Positions 26,402 through 35,744 are shown, numbered from the stretch's first letter. The stretch is 64,000 bases of DNA from GCA-002726655 sp046582185 (GCA_046582185.1 JAYGEX010000043.1:62001-126000); one strand, 5' to 3'. A program made the numbers and translations. The notes: generated by a model not told the origin, from the letters alone.

Positions 26402-27466
26402 GGTCAGTTCTAGCTTCTTGCCCAGGTATTCATCCCGCTCCTGCTTATCCATTGCAGCTAGTAATTCCACAGCTGCAAAGAACAGTTCAAGGCTGTTGCC
26501 ATTTTCCATCAGGATTTGCTGGAATGCCGGAACCCATACATTGTAGTCTGCGATAGTGCCCAATTTGGCATTGTTCACATCGGATTCCATCCAGTATTGA
26601 AAATCTTGTTCGCCTTCCCAGCTCTGCTTAAGCAGCTTGTATTCAACACGCATCTGGTCAATGAGCTGTTGTTTCTTCACCCTCCTGCGATCGTCATTTT
26701 CTCCGCTGGCGTAATTCACTGCAAGTTTGGAGCGGGTGGTATTAATGAGCATCAATACCTGGGATCGTCGCTTCTTTGAATCAAGATAGTCCTCGAATTC
26801 AACCTGCTTCTGCCGATCGGCAAGCCATCGCTGCAACGAACTCTCTTCAATTGCAGTGGCAAAGCTCTCATTAAATTGCGTGTCGCCCGGCACAAAGACA
26901 ACCCTGTGCGCAAGCTCATGAAACAATAGACGAGCAATATTAATGTCCGAGCGAACCAGAAATGTATCCAATACCGGATCAGAAAACCAGCCGAGTGTTG
27001 AATATGCCGCAACGCCGCCAACAAAAACATCACGGCCCTGATCCCGTAGTCCGGATGCAAAGCGCTGTGCACCTTCCTCCTTAAAATAACCCTGGTAGCT
27101 CACGCAGCCGACGATGGGATAACAGGACAACTCCATCTCCAGAGAAAATTCCGGCGCCGCAAAGACATTCCACACGATATAGGGATTGCCGGTCGCTACA
27201 TAGGTCGAGTAGGCGTCATCTACTGGCAGGCTCAACTCATGTTCGGCGTAAGCCAGCACCCTGACAACCAGTTCTAGTTTTTCCCTGGTATGCTCATCGG
27301 TAGCCGGGTCATCAATGATGAGTTTAATATCTTTTCGCTGCCACAATAGTGAAGTCTGCCCTACAATTGCCTGCGTGTAGAATGATAAAGTCGTACACCC
27401 TTCAACGGTGGTAAGGAGTATAGTAATCAGTACGGCAACAAGAATCGTTCGCTGTGAAATACGCAC
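26396..27466 (-). CDS. Putative aminopeptidase lipoprotein (PF10023-type)
   Basis: 356 residues from the GTG at 27466, chosen because the following RISQRTILVAVLITILLTTV ends in a lipobox-like TVEGC and the longer ATG frame would overlap the divergent acyltransferase gene. The metal motif is LLFHELAHRVVFVPGDTQFN with a later Glu in ESFATAIEE, typical of predicted zinc aminopeptidases. FVGGVAAYSTLGWFSDP is a family signature. Likely anchored to a membrane facing the periplasm. No clear ribosome-binding site, so the start is uncertain. Confidence 0.78.
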   Translation of the reverse strand: MRISQRTILVAVLITILLTTVEGCTTLSFYTQAIVGQTSLLWQRKDIKLIIDDPATDEHTREKLELVVRVLAYAEHELSLPVDDAYSTYVATGNPYIVWNVFAAPEFSLEMELSCYPIVGCVSYQGYFKEEGAQRFASGLRDQGRDVFVGGVAAYSTLGWFSDPVLDTFLVRSDINIARLLFHELAHRVVFVPGDTQFNESFATAIEESSLQRWLADRQKQVEFEDYLDSKKRRSQVLMLINTTRSKLAVNYASGENDDRRRVKKQQLIDQMRVEYKLLKQSWEGEQDFQYWMESDVNNAKLGTIADYNVWVPAFQQILMENGNSLELFFAAVELLAAMDKQERDEYLGKKLELTL

Positions 27467-27512
27467 AACGACTCGGCTTGATTTGAATCGACTGTAAATA
27501 AGAGGAATCCCT

Positions 27513-28466
27513 TTGCTAAGTTTTCTGCCTGGTGTGGTTCGTGGCACCTTGTCTTACATTTTCCTGTTTTTTAACACAATTTTCTGGTGTCTGCCGCTTT
27601 ACCTCTTTGCTCTGCTTCGCTTTATCGGCCCCGCGTCTGTAGGCTCCTGGTGTACGCGACAAGTAATCAATATCGCCGAATTCTGGATCGCCAGCAACAA
27701 CAAGGTTATCGACCTCTTCCAAAATCTTGAAATTGAAGTTGAAGGCATTCAGGATCTGGATCACGACGGCTGGTATCTTGTCTTGTGTAATCATCAAACC
27801 TGGGTAGACATCCTGATATTACAGCGAGTATTCAATAACAGGGTTCCATTTCTGAAGTTCTTCATTAAGTCAGCACTTATCTATACGCCGGTGATCGGCA
27901 TTGCCTGGTGGGCGCTGGACTTCCCCATTATGAAGCGATATACCCCAGAGTTTCTCAAGAAACATCCCGAGCTACGAGGAAAAGACCTAGAAGCGACCCG
28001 GCGCTCATGCGAGAAATTCAAACTTACACCCGTCACTATCCTTAATTTTTTGGAGGGGACCCGGTTTACTCAGGACAAGCATGGCCAGCAGAAGTCTCCC
28101 TACAAGCACCTGTTAAAACCAAGGGGCGGCGGCGCTGCAATGGTTATCAGCTCATTGGGAGAGCGAATTGACAGCGTCCTGAATGTCACCATTCATTATC
28201 CCAATGGCGTCCCCGGGTTTTTTGAATTCTTTTCCGGAAAAACAAAGCAGATAAAATTCATTGTTGAATACCTGCCTGTGCCTGGTGAACTCACCAGCAG
28301 CGATGCTGAACCAAAATCAAAAGTAGGAATGCGCGAGTGGATTAACACAATCTGGTCTGAGAAGGACGATCTTCTCGAATCCCTGCATAATCCAATACCC
28401 GACACTCCAATACCGAACACATCATTACAGAACACTCCAATACCCAAGACTGACGGCCAAACTTAA
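27513..28466 (+). CDS. 1-acyl-glycerol-3-phosphate acyltransferase-like (PlsC domain)
   Basis: 317 residues with a TTG start after AGAGGA. An N-terminal membrane segment (LSYIFLFFNTIFWCLPLYLF) is followed by the acyltransferase H-x4-D motif LVLCNHQTWVDILILQ near residue 93, then FPIMKRYTPEFLKKHPELRG and the acceptor motif LEGTRFT. It looks like the YihG/LPLAT group. The last 25 residues are a degenerate PIPxT repeat (TPIPNT, TPIPKT) encoded by imperfect copies of AACACTCCAATACC. Possibly a lysophospholipid acyltransferase, exact substrate unknown. Confidence 0.87.
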   Translation: MLSFLPGVVRGTLSYIFLFFNTIFWCLPLYLFALLRFIGPASVGSWCTRQVINIAEFWIASNNKVIDLFQNLEIEVEGIQDLDHDGWYLVLCNHQTWVDILILQRVFNNRVPFLKFFIKSALIYTPVIGIAWWALDFPIMKRYTPEFLKKHPELRGKDLEATRRSCEKFKLTPVTILNFLEGTRFTQDKHGQQKSPYKHLLKPRGGGAAMVISSLGERIDSVLNVTIHYPNGVPGFFEFFSGKTKQIKFIVEYLPVPGELTSSDAEPKSKVGMREWINTIWSEKDDLLESLHNPIPDTPIPNTSLQNTPIPKTDGQT

Positions 28467-28469
28467 GTC

Positions 28470-30062
28470 ATGTATTACGATTACTTTGGCATAAGGGAGG
28501 CACCATTTTCCATCGCCCCCAATCCTGATTTTTTGTATATGAGTGAGCGCCATCGGGAAGCACTTGCGCATCTTCTCTATGGCATAAAAAGTGACGGTGG
28601 CTTCATTCTTCTTACCGGCGAAGTAGGTACAGGAAAAACGACTGTGTGTCGTTGCCTGTTAGGACAGATTCCTGAAGACGTTAATATTGCATTTGTATTG
28701 AATCCAAAATTGACCGCCGTTGAACTGCTTGCAACGGCATGTGACGACCTCGGAATCTCCTATCCTGTAGATGCGAGTATAAAAGTGTTGGTGGACAGGC
28801 TAAATGAGTTCCTGCTAGCGAGTCACAAGGAAGGCAAGAAAACAGTTTTAATCATTGACGAAGCGCAAAACCTGTCCGCTGATGTTCTCGAACAGCTCCG
28901 ACTGCTAACTAATCTCGAGACCGATCAGCGTAAGCTACTGCAAATTATTTTACTGGGCCAGCCTGAACTTGTGGAGATGCTAGATAAGAAAGAGCTCAGG
29001 CAATTGTCCCAGCGGGTGACAGCCAGATTTCATTTGGACGCCTTAAAGCGAAATGAAGTGCACGAATATATTAAATACAGACTCAGCATTGCTGGTGCGA
29101 CAGGAGAAATTTTTCCTCGCTCTGCGGTTAATCGGATATTTAAGGTGAGCGGCGGAATCCCGCGAGTGATAAATCTTATTTGCGATCGCGCACTGCTTGG
29201 CGCTTACGCAGAAAACAAGATGCTGGTCAGCAAGCTTATGATCAATAAGGCGGCAGACGAGATTCGCGGCCAGCGGCACCAGCATCGCCCCCGATGGCCA
29301 TACGCAATAGCCGCTGTTCTCGTACTCGGCGTTGCAATCACATTTATTCTGAATTCACAAAATTCAGCACCGAATGTCGCAATCGAACAATCGACATTAG
29401 TCAATATGAGAGCCGACGACTATGGTTTTAATGATGGCATTCCCAGGACGATGAGATTTGACCTCAACAGCATTACTGACATCTTCGGTCATAATGATGT
29501 GCAGCGCGCATTCGCAGATCTGTTTGTTCAATGGGGCATAAGCTTTGAAATTAAGCAGCCCAGGCCATGTACTCAAGCCTTGCGCGTCGGCCTGAAATGC
29601 TTCTCCAACCTCGGAAGCTTATACGACCTGGCTAAGTTGAATCGCCCGTCTGTGATAAGTATCAATGGCCAATGGTTAACCTTGAGCAGCTTGAGCCAGG
29701 GAGTAGCGACTTTGATAGCAGGCAGCGATGAATTTGAAGTTGATGCCTACGAACTGGCAAAGGTTTGGGATGGAAAGTACACGCTGTTCTGGCGCATGCC
29801 CCCTGCCTATAAAAACCCCACTATTCTGGGCGACGATGGCGCCCCGGTAGATTGGCTGACTAATCAATTGGCAGCAATCAAATCATTGCCGCCGGTACTT
29901 GAAACAGGAAATACCTTCGACAAGCATTTGGAAGATCAGCTTAAGGATTTCCAGATGTCTGTGGGATTAACACCAACTGGAATTGCTGGTGTCCAGACCT
30001 GGATTCACGTGAACAGCTTTCAGGCAATCGGCATTCCGGTTCTTGATCAGGGTGGTAGCTAA
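28470..30062 (+). CDS. gspA: ExeA/GspA-like ATPase with C-terminal peptidoglycan-binding domain
   Basis: 530 residues. N-terminal AAA ATPase: YFGIREAPFSIAPNPDFLYM, Walker A GEVGTGKTT near residue 50, Walker B VLIIDEAQNLS and FKVSGGIPRVINLICDRALL. A membrane segment follows (PYAIAAVLVLGVAITFIL), then a periplasmic part ending in a PG_binding_1-like helix set (FQMSVGLTPTGIAGVQTW). With GspB such proteins remodel peptidoglycan for assembly of type II secretin. The GspB gene overlaps by one base. No type II secretion structural genes are present here. Confidence 0.9.
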   Translation: MYYDYFGIREAPFSIAPNPDFLYMSERHREALAHLLYGIKSDGGFILLTGEVGTGKTTVCRCLLGQIPEDVNIAFVLNPKLTAVELLATACDDLGISYPVDASIKVLVDRLNEFLLASHKEGKKTVLIIDEAQNLSADVLEQLRLLTNLETDQRKLLQIILLGQPELVEMLDKKELRQLSQRVTARFHLDALKRNEVHEYIKYRLSIAGATGEIFPRSAVNRIFKVSGGIPRVINLICDRALLGAYAENKMLVSKLMINKAADEIRGQRHQHRPRWPYAIAAVLVLGVAITFILNSQNSAPNVAIEQSTLVNMRADDYGFNDGIPRTMRFDLNSITDIFGHNDVQRAFADLFVQWGISFEIKQPRPCTQALRVGLKCFSNLGSLYDLAKLNRPSVISINGQWLTLSSLSQGVATLIAGSDEFEVDAYELAKVWDGKYTLFWRMPPAYKNPTILGDDGAPVDWLTNQLAAIKSLPPVLETGNTFDKHLEDQLKDFQMSVGLTPTGIAGVQTWIHVNSFQAIGIPVLDQGGS

Positions 30063-30733
30063 TGTCCTATATTCTTGATGCCCTTAATAAATCCGATCAG
30101 GAGCAAAGGAAGCAACAAACTCAGGACCTTCACTCGCTCCAGCCAAACAGTGAGAAACCGTCAGGGCAACGAAAATACCTATGGCTAGTTGTCCTGGCAA
30201 TATTATTAACGGTAAACGGCGCATTCATTTTCTGGTTCACACAAACCCAATTAGTCAATCCTGGGGCAACTAACGAACAAGCCCAACAATCGTTGCCAAC
30301 GACAATGGTCAGCCCAGAGCAGCATCGAAATGTCGCTGAGACTCTTTCTTCAAACACTATATCTTCAAGCCCAGCTTACACAATGAAGGCGGAGAGTACT
30401 TCGCTTGCGCAGGGAGACATCTTGATCACCCCCCAGGGGCGATCTGCATCTGCAAACACCATGCCCCGGGAAACTGCGATCATTGAACCCTTAAGAATTG
30501 GGGAACTGCCCGTTAATGTGCAAAAGCGGATTCCGGATATGAAGTTCTCGAGCCACATCTTTGCCGATGACCGTACCTTACGAATGGTGAACATTAACGG
30601 CAGGAGTATTAGAGAAGGAGACTATGTAGCCAGCGATTTAAAGCTGTTGGAAATTTCCGAAGACGGAGTCGTACTGAGTTTCCTACACTACACTTTTGAA
30701 ATGAGTGTGATCAGGGACTGGTCGTTCGACTAG
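30062..30733 (+). CDS. gspB: GspB-like type II secretion accessory protein
   Basis: 223 residues. The N-terminus MSYILDALNKSDQEQRKQQ is diagnostic of GspB/ExeB. A single membrane helix (LWLVVLAILLTVNGAFIFWF) follows near residue 40, then a Ser/Gln/Thr-rich linker and a C-terminal GspB/PilP-like domain with FSSHIFADDRTLRMVNINGR and EGDYVASDLKLLEISEDGVV. It starts within the TAATG overlap of gspA. Its end overlaps the convergent coiled-coil gene by 23 bp. Confidence 0.88.
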   Translation: MSYILDALNKSDQEQRKQQTQDLHSLQPNSEKPSGQRKYLWLVVLAILLTVNGAFIFWFTQTQLVNPGATNEQAQQSLPTTMVSPEQHRNVAETLSSNTISSSPAYTMKAESTSLAQGDILITPQGRSASANTMPRETAIIEPLRIGELPVNVQKRIPDMKFSSHIFADDRTLRMVNINGRSIREGDYVASDLKLLEISEDGVVLSFLHYTFEMSVIRDWSFD

Positions 30734-31469
30734 GAAATTGATCCTGAATTAATTGTTCGAGACTTAACAGCTTTTGATTGAGCTGTGCGCGATATTTATC
30801 GATAACACCAATTGATTCCTGCACATCTTTCATTTGTTTCGATAGGGAATTGATGACTCGCTTGTTTCCTTCGACGATAACCGCCTGATCCTGAACCTGG
30901 GCCCTCACTAATGATGCTTGTGTTTTCATTTCATCACTGTCAATGATCAGGCTTTGCTGAACTTCAGTCATATCAGAAGAAAGAACACTAAAGCTGGACG
31001 AAACTGACTGGAAAATTTTCTTAAGGGAGGAAATACCTGCATTCAGATCGGCGCGGACTTTTTCGATGGCCGCCTGATTTTTCTTTATATTTGGGCGATT
31101 CTGTCGATGTGAAACGCTCCAGAGTTTGTCGATCTCCAAGATATTAAGATCCATCTGCCCCCGCATAATTTGCAGGGTTTTGGATACGTCAGTACCGGTA
31201 GCCGCGAGTCTCTTTTCCAGTTCGAGAACACTATCCCTACCCTTTGCAAGAAGCTCATTAGACTGATCCAGCTTCTCCTGAACCTCGAATAGAGTATAGC
31301 CGCCGACGCCCATCAGGATGGATAACACCAGGATTACAAATACAAGGATACCGTTGAAGTTACTTTGCTTTGGTGCTTCGGCTCGATTGCTGCGACGAAA
31401 AGATGAAACTTCGTCATGTGCGGGCCTGATAGCACCCAGCACATCAAGATCATCTTTTTTATCCACCAT
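30711..31469 (-). CDS. Single-pass membrane coiled-coil protein, unknown function
   Basis: 252 residues. A polar N-terminal tail of about 38 residues precedes one membrane helix (GILVFVILVLSILMGVGGYT). The rest is almost entirely heptad-like and helical (QEKLDQSNELLAKGRDSVLE through KYRAQLNQKLLSLEQLIQDQ), predicted as a long periplasmic coiled coil. I do not recognise a named family. It is separated from the PuuD-like gene by a terminator, so it probably has its own promoter. Confidence 0.75.
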   Translation of the reverse strand: MVDKKDDLDVLGAIRPAHDEVSSFRRSNRAEAPKQSNFNGILVFVILVLSILMGVGGYTLFEVQEKLDQSNELLAKGRDSVLELEKRLAATGTDVSKTLQIMRGQMDLNILEIDKLWSVSHRQNRPNIKKNQAAIEKVRADLNAGISSLKKIFQSVSSSFSVLSSDMTEVQQSLIIDSDEMKTQASLVRAQVQDQAVIVEGNKRVINSLSKQMKDVQESIGVIDKYRAQLNQKLLSLEQLIQDQFPSRTTSP

Positions 31470-31485
31470 CTTTAATTTCTCACCA

Positions 31486-31514
31486 AAAAGCAGGGCCTGA
31501 ACCGGCCCTGCTTT
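31486..31514 (-). terminator. Intrinsic terminator after the PuuD-like gene
   Basis: On the minus strand AAAGCAGGGCC (31514-31504) pairs with GGCCCTGCTTT (31497-31487) around a six-base loop and ends in a T-run. It lies 12 bp after the stop of the PuuD-like gene. Confidence 0.85.
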
Positions 31515-31526
31515 CCAAACGTTGTA

Positions 31527-32195
31527 TTAGAGCGCTACCATCAATCCATAAAGGACAACTGTCAGACCAAGGCCACAATGAATCACACCTCTGACGGAGG
31601 TCATAGGACCCTGCTTGCCCATAATGCCATTGATTTCGAGTGCAGCAACTACTACCAGTATTGCACCTAGGCCAGCCATGCTCGCATCAATTACAAGACC
31701 ATTTGACATATGAGTTGATGAACCCATGAACCACAACATTGGAAACGAGAACAAGGTGTTAGTTCTAGATGCCAGTGCTGCCTTTGGCGCTGCGGCTGCG
31801 GCTTCTGGAAGTGCATCACCGCCTTCGGCAACCTGAGTAGCTGAAGCAATAACAATTTTCTGGTTTGGCCAAATGATCAGCCAAACATTCAAAAACATCA
31901 ATGTACCAAGCGTTGCTCCAATTGTAATGTCATATGAAGTACCCATACCTCTGTACGCCAACATGACAACACCAGTAATAAAGGTGAACATTGCCGCCCA
32001 TCGGAACCACCACAACGCTCTTGGCACAAGCTTTTGAATGGCGCCGGAACGATGTGAGGCCTCCGCTTCCTTAAAATATTCGCCTTGAACGAAATTGAAA
32101 TAGTAGAGCAGTCCAATCCAGGTTATACCTGCCAAAAAGTGCCCCCATCTCATTAAGTAGTCCAGGCCGTGACTCGTAAATAACGCTATGTCCAT
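31527..32195 (-). CDS. PuuD-like membrane protein (urate hydroxylase membrane-domain family)
   Basis: 222 residues from ATG 32195, preceded by GGGGAG; an ATG six codons upstream lacks this. Seven or so hydrophobic segments. Seen: YLMRWGHFLAGITWIGLLYY, RALWWFRWAAMFTFITGVVM, MFLNVWLIIWPNQKIV and LFSFPMLWFMGSSTHM. Histidines within helices (His18 and others) could bind haem, as expected for this family. Full-length PuuD enzymes have a C-terminal cytochrome c domain, absent here. No purine-catabolism genes are near. The role as a urate oxidase is therefore doubtful. Confidence 0.8.
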   Translation of the reverse strand: MDIALFTSHGLDYLMRWGHFLAGITWIGLLYYFNFVQGEYFKEAEASHRSGAIQKLVPRALWWFRWAAMFTFITGVVMLAYRGMGTSYDITIGATLGTLMFLNVWLIIWPNQKIVIASATQVAEGGDALPEAAAAAPKAALASRTNTLFSFPMLWFMGSSTHMSNGLVIDASMAGLGAILVVVAALEINGIMGKQGPMTSVRGVIHCGLGLTVVLYGLMVAL

Positions 32196-32299
32196 GGTAT
32201 CTCCCCTTATCATTATTGGTCGTTCTTATGTGCAGTACTTGTATCAGTACTTCAAGGTGTTCTGGCACGCGTTTGCCCAGTTTATTATCGTGGGATTAC

Positions 32300-32512
32300 T
32301 ATAATTTTGCCTCGTAGAGCGATGATAACATTGAATTTTTTGAAAAACTATTCCTGAAACCTGAGGAGCAGTACCTGCTTATGTGCCGTCTCTATATAAT
32401 TGATACTCCGGGATCAAAATTGAGCCACCAACAATCCACCGGAATTCAGAACCCAATACGGTAGTATTCAGATCATGGAAATCATCAAGGGTGCTTAGAC
32501 ACCCTTTTTTTT
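32300..32512 (+). ncRNA. Candidate short transcript (leader or small RNA) upstream of the broken porin-like gene
   Basis: A consensus -10 box TATAAT lies at 32300-32305. A perfect AGCAG-TAC-CTGCT hairpin follows, and a strong terminator with eight T ends the unit at about 32512. No ORF of meaning lies inside. No convincing -35 was found. It could be a free-standing sRNA of about 200 nt or an attenuated 5' leader of the outer-membrane gene that starts at 32540. Confidence 0.35.
32487..32512 (+). terminator. Intrinsic terminator between PuuD-like gene and outer-membrane protein gene
   Basis: AAGGGTG (32487-32493) and CACCCTT (32500-32506) form a seven-bp stem with a six-base loop, running into eight consecutive T. 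It has no upstream + strand gene to terminate, hence the sRNA/leader proposal. Confidence 0.75.
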
Positions 32513-32539
32513 ACGGTTTTTTGTTTTACAGGTCTAATT

Positions 32540-33916
32540 ATGCGCTATCACCTCTTGCTTACATCGCTCTTGCTGGGCTCAATTTTATTGAGTGGGCAGA
32601 GTTTCGCCGAAAATACCACCACTGACAGCGTAAGCAGTAAAAGTCTCAGCAAAGAGACTGAAACACAAGAGAATAAAGCAACGAAGCGGAATAAGCCTAG
32701 AAAGACCACCCGCTAGAATGTCTACTCTGATATAGACCTGTTTGCTTTTAGCGAAGTGATTTCAATTCACGATTTCGTAGATGATTTCGACGACAAGATC
32801 GTTGGAGGAGACACTGCTTTTAGCAACAACAAAGTAGAAATTGGCGTCGAATGGAAATCATGGCGAATCGCATATGTTGACAGATTCGACTACATCACCC
32901 AATTCACGGAAGACACCGCATTATTCCGCCATGCAGAGAAAAAATAATCTCACCGTTCCCACAGATCGTGACTATCACCTGCTACTGGACGTCGAACGAG
33001 TCAGGGCCCAGGGTTTTAAACTGGGTTATAACTGGCGCTTCAATGACAAACTTTCCTTCGACTTCGCCGGAACCTACTATTACAACTTAAGTGATCTACA
33101 ATCAGGAAAGGCAGAGATCTTTGGCGACCTTGACCCTCTGGACGATGACTTGCTCGCAGAAGCACAAGTCATCATAGACGGCCTGGATGGACAAATAGAG
33201 ACTTAACGCCGCTGCGCGAAATCGCCCAAGAAATTAGCGCCAGCCTTCTGATTGACTATGCCTACGATCAACCTAAATTTGGAGAAGACGAATATCGCAA
33301 GCCGAATATTACAGGCGCTTCAAACCCGGTCCTTACTGGCGTCAACTTTAACGAACCTGATGGCTGGGGATATTCCTTTGACTTCGGCGTTAATTGGCAG
33401 GCGACCAAGCAACTTAACCTTGATCTCCGACTCATCGATATTGCCAATAAGTTCAAATGGGAAGATGCGCCACAAACCTACGCCACATTCAATCTCAACG
33501 CGGCAATCCTGGACGCCCTGACCGTCGCTCAGGAGTTTGTGAATGGAGAGGTCGTCAATCCCAACGAAATCGTTGATAGACAGCTTAACGTGAATATTTT
33601 CAACGATGACTACGATCAAACCTTACCATGGCGCGCCGACCTTAATGCGCGGTATTCGCTGGATAAAGAATTGGATGTGCTCGGCTGGACACCCAACATT
33701 TATCTACTCGGGAACTACCCTTATACCGACACAATGGATTTCCCTAGATTCGGTGTCGGCTTCGACAATTTTGAAATTCTCTACGATTTTGGCGGCGATG
33801 CTTTAATCCTTAATTATAAGGGCAAGTATGGTTTCGCAAAGTTCATCGCAGATGATCTGGACACAGACAAGGCTCATACCTTTGGTTTTGCTATTGGAAT
33901 TAACTACCGTTTCTAA
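32540..33916 (+). pseudogene. Outer-membrane beta-barrel protein gene with one stop and two frameshifts
   Basis: Signal peptide RYHLLLTSLLLGSILLSGQS-FA from ATG 32540. TAG at about 32714 interrupts after RKTTR, but the frame continues NVYSDIDLFAFSEVISIHDF to HAEKK-TAA (32947). One A too many in a run of six moves the rest to the next frame: NNLTVPTDRDYHLLLDVERV, LGYNWRFNDKLSFDFAGTYY. That frame ends at 33206, and after a one-base loss the third frame gives LLIDYAYDQPKFGEDEY and the barrel-like end TFGFAIGINYRF, with the terminal aromatic Phe typical of outer-membrane proteins. Alternating amphipathic strands throughout. About 455 residues if repaired. Family not recognised. Confidence 0.78.
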
Positions 33917-33987
33917 GAGATGGCGAACAGATTCAATCGGCTAGTGATTTGAATTTCTAATCTCCAATAACACTATATTTTAAGACA

Positions 33988-34016
33988 AAAAAACCCCGCC
34001 TTTTGAGCGGGGTTTT
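33988..34016 (-). terminator. Bidirectional terminator between groEL and the outer-membrane protein gene
   Basis: CCCCGC (33994-33999) and GCGGGG (34007-34012) form a GC-rich stem with flanking A7 and T4 runs, so it can act on both strands. On the minus strand it ends the groESL transcript about 90 bp after groEL. Confidence 0.88.
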
Positions 34017-34028
34017 CGTTTTACATGT

Positions 34029-34104
34029 TCCCTTTGGGACAACCCTCTCGACGTTTCCCAAAGGGAAACATCTGCCGGGGTCAACATCCCGAAGGGAAGT
34101 TGAC
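34029..34104 (-). repeat. Three consecutive CCC/GGG mini-hairpins in the groEL 3' UTR
   Basis: Hairpin 1: TCCC-TTT-GGGA (34029-34039). Hairpin 2: GTTTCCC-AAA-GGGAAAC (34053-34069), perfect seven bp. Hairpin 3: GTCAAC with GTTGAC (34080-34085, 34099-34104) enclosing CCC-GAA-GGG. The third begins at the groEL stop codon. All share a CCC-NNN-GGG tip, and they precede the true terminator. Confidence 0.7.
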
Positions 34105-35744
34105 TACATCATGCCACCCATTCCGCCCATGCCGCCCATATCAGGCATGGCTGGAGCTGAGGAATCATCTGGCGCATCTGTAACCATACATTCAGTAGTG
34201 ATCATCAATCCAGCAACAGAAGCTGCAGCCTGTAGCGCAGTACGCGTTACTTTTGCAGGATCAGGAATACCGAACTTGATCATATCGCCGTATTCACCGG
34301 TCGCAGCATTGTAGCCATTGTTACCTTTTTGCTGACGAACCTTGTCAACAACAACTGAGGCTTCGCCACCAGCGTTACTCACGATCTGACGCATTGGCGC
34401 CTCCATCGACTTACGCAAGATGTTGATACCAACGTTCTGGTCTTCGTTATCACCTTCCAGATTGTCGAGAGCCTGCAATGCACGAATCAAGGCAACACCA
34501 CCACCGGGTACGATACCTTCTTCAACAGCAGCTCGAGTAGAGTGCAGCGCGTCTTCAACACGTGCTTTCTTCTCTTTCATTTCTACTTCAGAACCGGCAC
34601 CAACTTTAATGACAGCAACACCGCCAGCTAGCTTGGCAACACGTTCTTGCAGCTTTTCACGATCGTAGTCAGATGAAGTTTCTTCAATCTGCGTGCGGAT
34701 CTGGCCAACGCGTGCTTCGATGTCATCAGATACACCAGCACCGTCAACGATAGTGGTATTTTCTTTAGTCATTGTGATGCGCTTTGCCTGTCCAAGATCA
34801 TCAAGAGTTGCGCCTTCAAGAGAAAGGCCCACTTCTTCAGAGATAACAGTTCCGCCGGTAAGAACAGCGATGTCCTGCAGCATTTCCTTACGACGATCAC
34901 CAAAGCCAGGCGCCTTGACAGCTGCAACTTTTACAATGCCACGCATATTATTGACGACCAGAGTTGCCAGCGCTTCGCCTTCAACGTCTTCAGAGATGAC
35001 GATCAGAGGCTTGCCCGCTTTTGCAACAGCTTCCAATATTGGCAGCATATCGCGGATGTTAGAGATCTTCTTATCAAACAACAGAATGTATGGATCTTCC
35101 ATTTCTGCACTCATGTTGTCTTGATTGTTGATGAAGTAAGGTGAGAGGTAACCACGGTCAAACTGCATACCTTCAACAACGTCCAGCTCATTTTCCAGAC
35201 CACTACCTTCTTCAACAGTGATAACACCTTCTTTGCCGACTTTGTCCATTGCCTCAGCAAGGATGTCACCAATTGCTGAATCGCTGTTTGCTGAAATGCT
35301 AGCGACCTGTGAAATTGATTTAGTGTCTGTACAAGGAACAGAAAGTTTCTCAATTTCTACAACTGCAGCAGTTACTGCTTTGTCGATACCGCGCTTGAGA
35401 TCCATTGGGTTCATACCGGCGGCAACTGATTTAAGACCTTCGTTCAGGATGGCCTGAGCAAGTACTGTAGCAGTTGTCGTTCCGTCACCAGCGGCATCAG
35501 AAGTTTGTGAAGCAACTTCCTTAACCATCTGCGCGCCCATGTTTTCAAACTTGTCTTTTAACTCGATTTCTTTGGCAACCGATACACCGTCTTTAGTGAC
35601 AGTAGGTGCGCCGAAAGCTTTGTCTAAGACAACGTTACGGCCTTTAGGGCCCAACGTGACCTTTACTGCGTCAGCGATGATGTTGACACCCGCAAGCATA
35701 CTTTGCCGCGCTGCATCACCAAATTTAACCTCTTTAGCACTCAT
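34104..35744 (-). CDS. groEL: 60-kDa chaperonin GroEL
   Basis: 546 residues. ATP-driven folding chamber with GroES. Seen: KVTLGPKGRNVVLDKAFGAP, the ATP-site DGTTTATVLAQAI, VVEGMQFDRGYLSPYF, the apical KPLIVISEDVEGEALATL, KAPGFGDRRKEMLQDIAVLT and EEGIVPGGGVALIRA. The C-terminal tail GGMGGMGGMM is present. It lies 112 bp downstream of groES in the same operon, under CIRCE control. Confidence 0.98.
   Translation of the reverse strand: MSAKEVKFGDAARQSMLAGVNIIADAVKVTLGPKGRNVVLDKAFGAPTVTKDGVSVAKEIELKDKFENMGAQMVKEVASQTSDAAGDGTTTATVLAQAILNEGLKSVAAGMNPMDLKRGIDKAVTAAVVEIEKLSVPCTDTKSISQVASISANSDSAIGDILAEAMDKVGKEGVITVEEGSGLENELDVVEGMQFDRGYLSPYFINNQDNMSAEMEDPYILLFDKKISNIRDMLPILEAVAKAGKPLIVISEDVEGEALATLVVNNMRGIVKVAAVKAPGFGDRRKEMLQDIAVLTGGTVISEEVGLSLEGATLDDLGQAKRITMTKENTTIVDGAGVSDDIEARVGQIRTQIEETSSDYDREKLQERVAKLAGGVAVIKVGAGSEVEMKEKKARVEDALHSTRAAVEEGIVPGGGVALIRALQALDNLEGDNEDQNVGINILRKSMEAPMRQIVSNAGGEASVVVDKVRQQKGNNGYNAATGEYGDMIKFGIPDPAKVTRTALQAAASVAGLMITTECMVTDAPDDSSAPAMPDMGGMGGMGGMM

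Noticed and set aside
14640..33206. Global reassignment of TAA or TAG to an amino acid
   Set aside because: Intact genes end with TAA and TAG followed at once by neighbour genes, and the internal stops coincide with indels at several loci.
34693..35457. Several + strand ORFs opposite groEL
   Set aside because: Shadows produced by the biased codon use of groEL.
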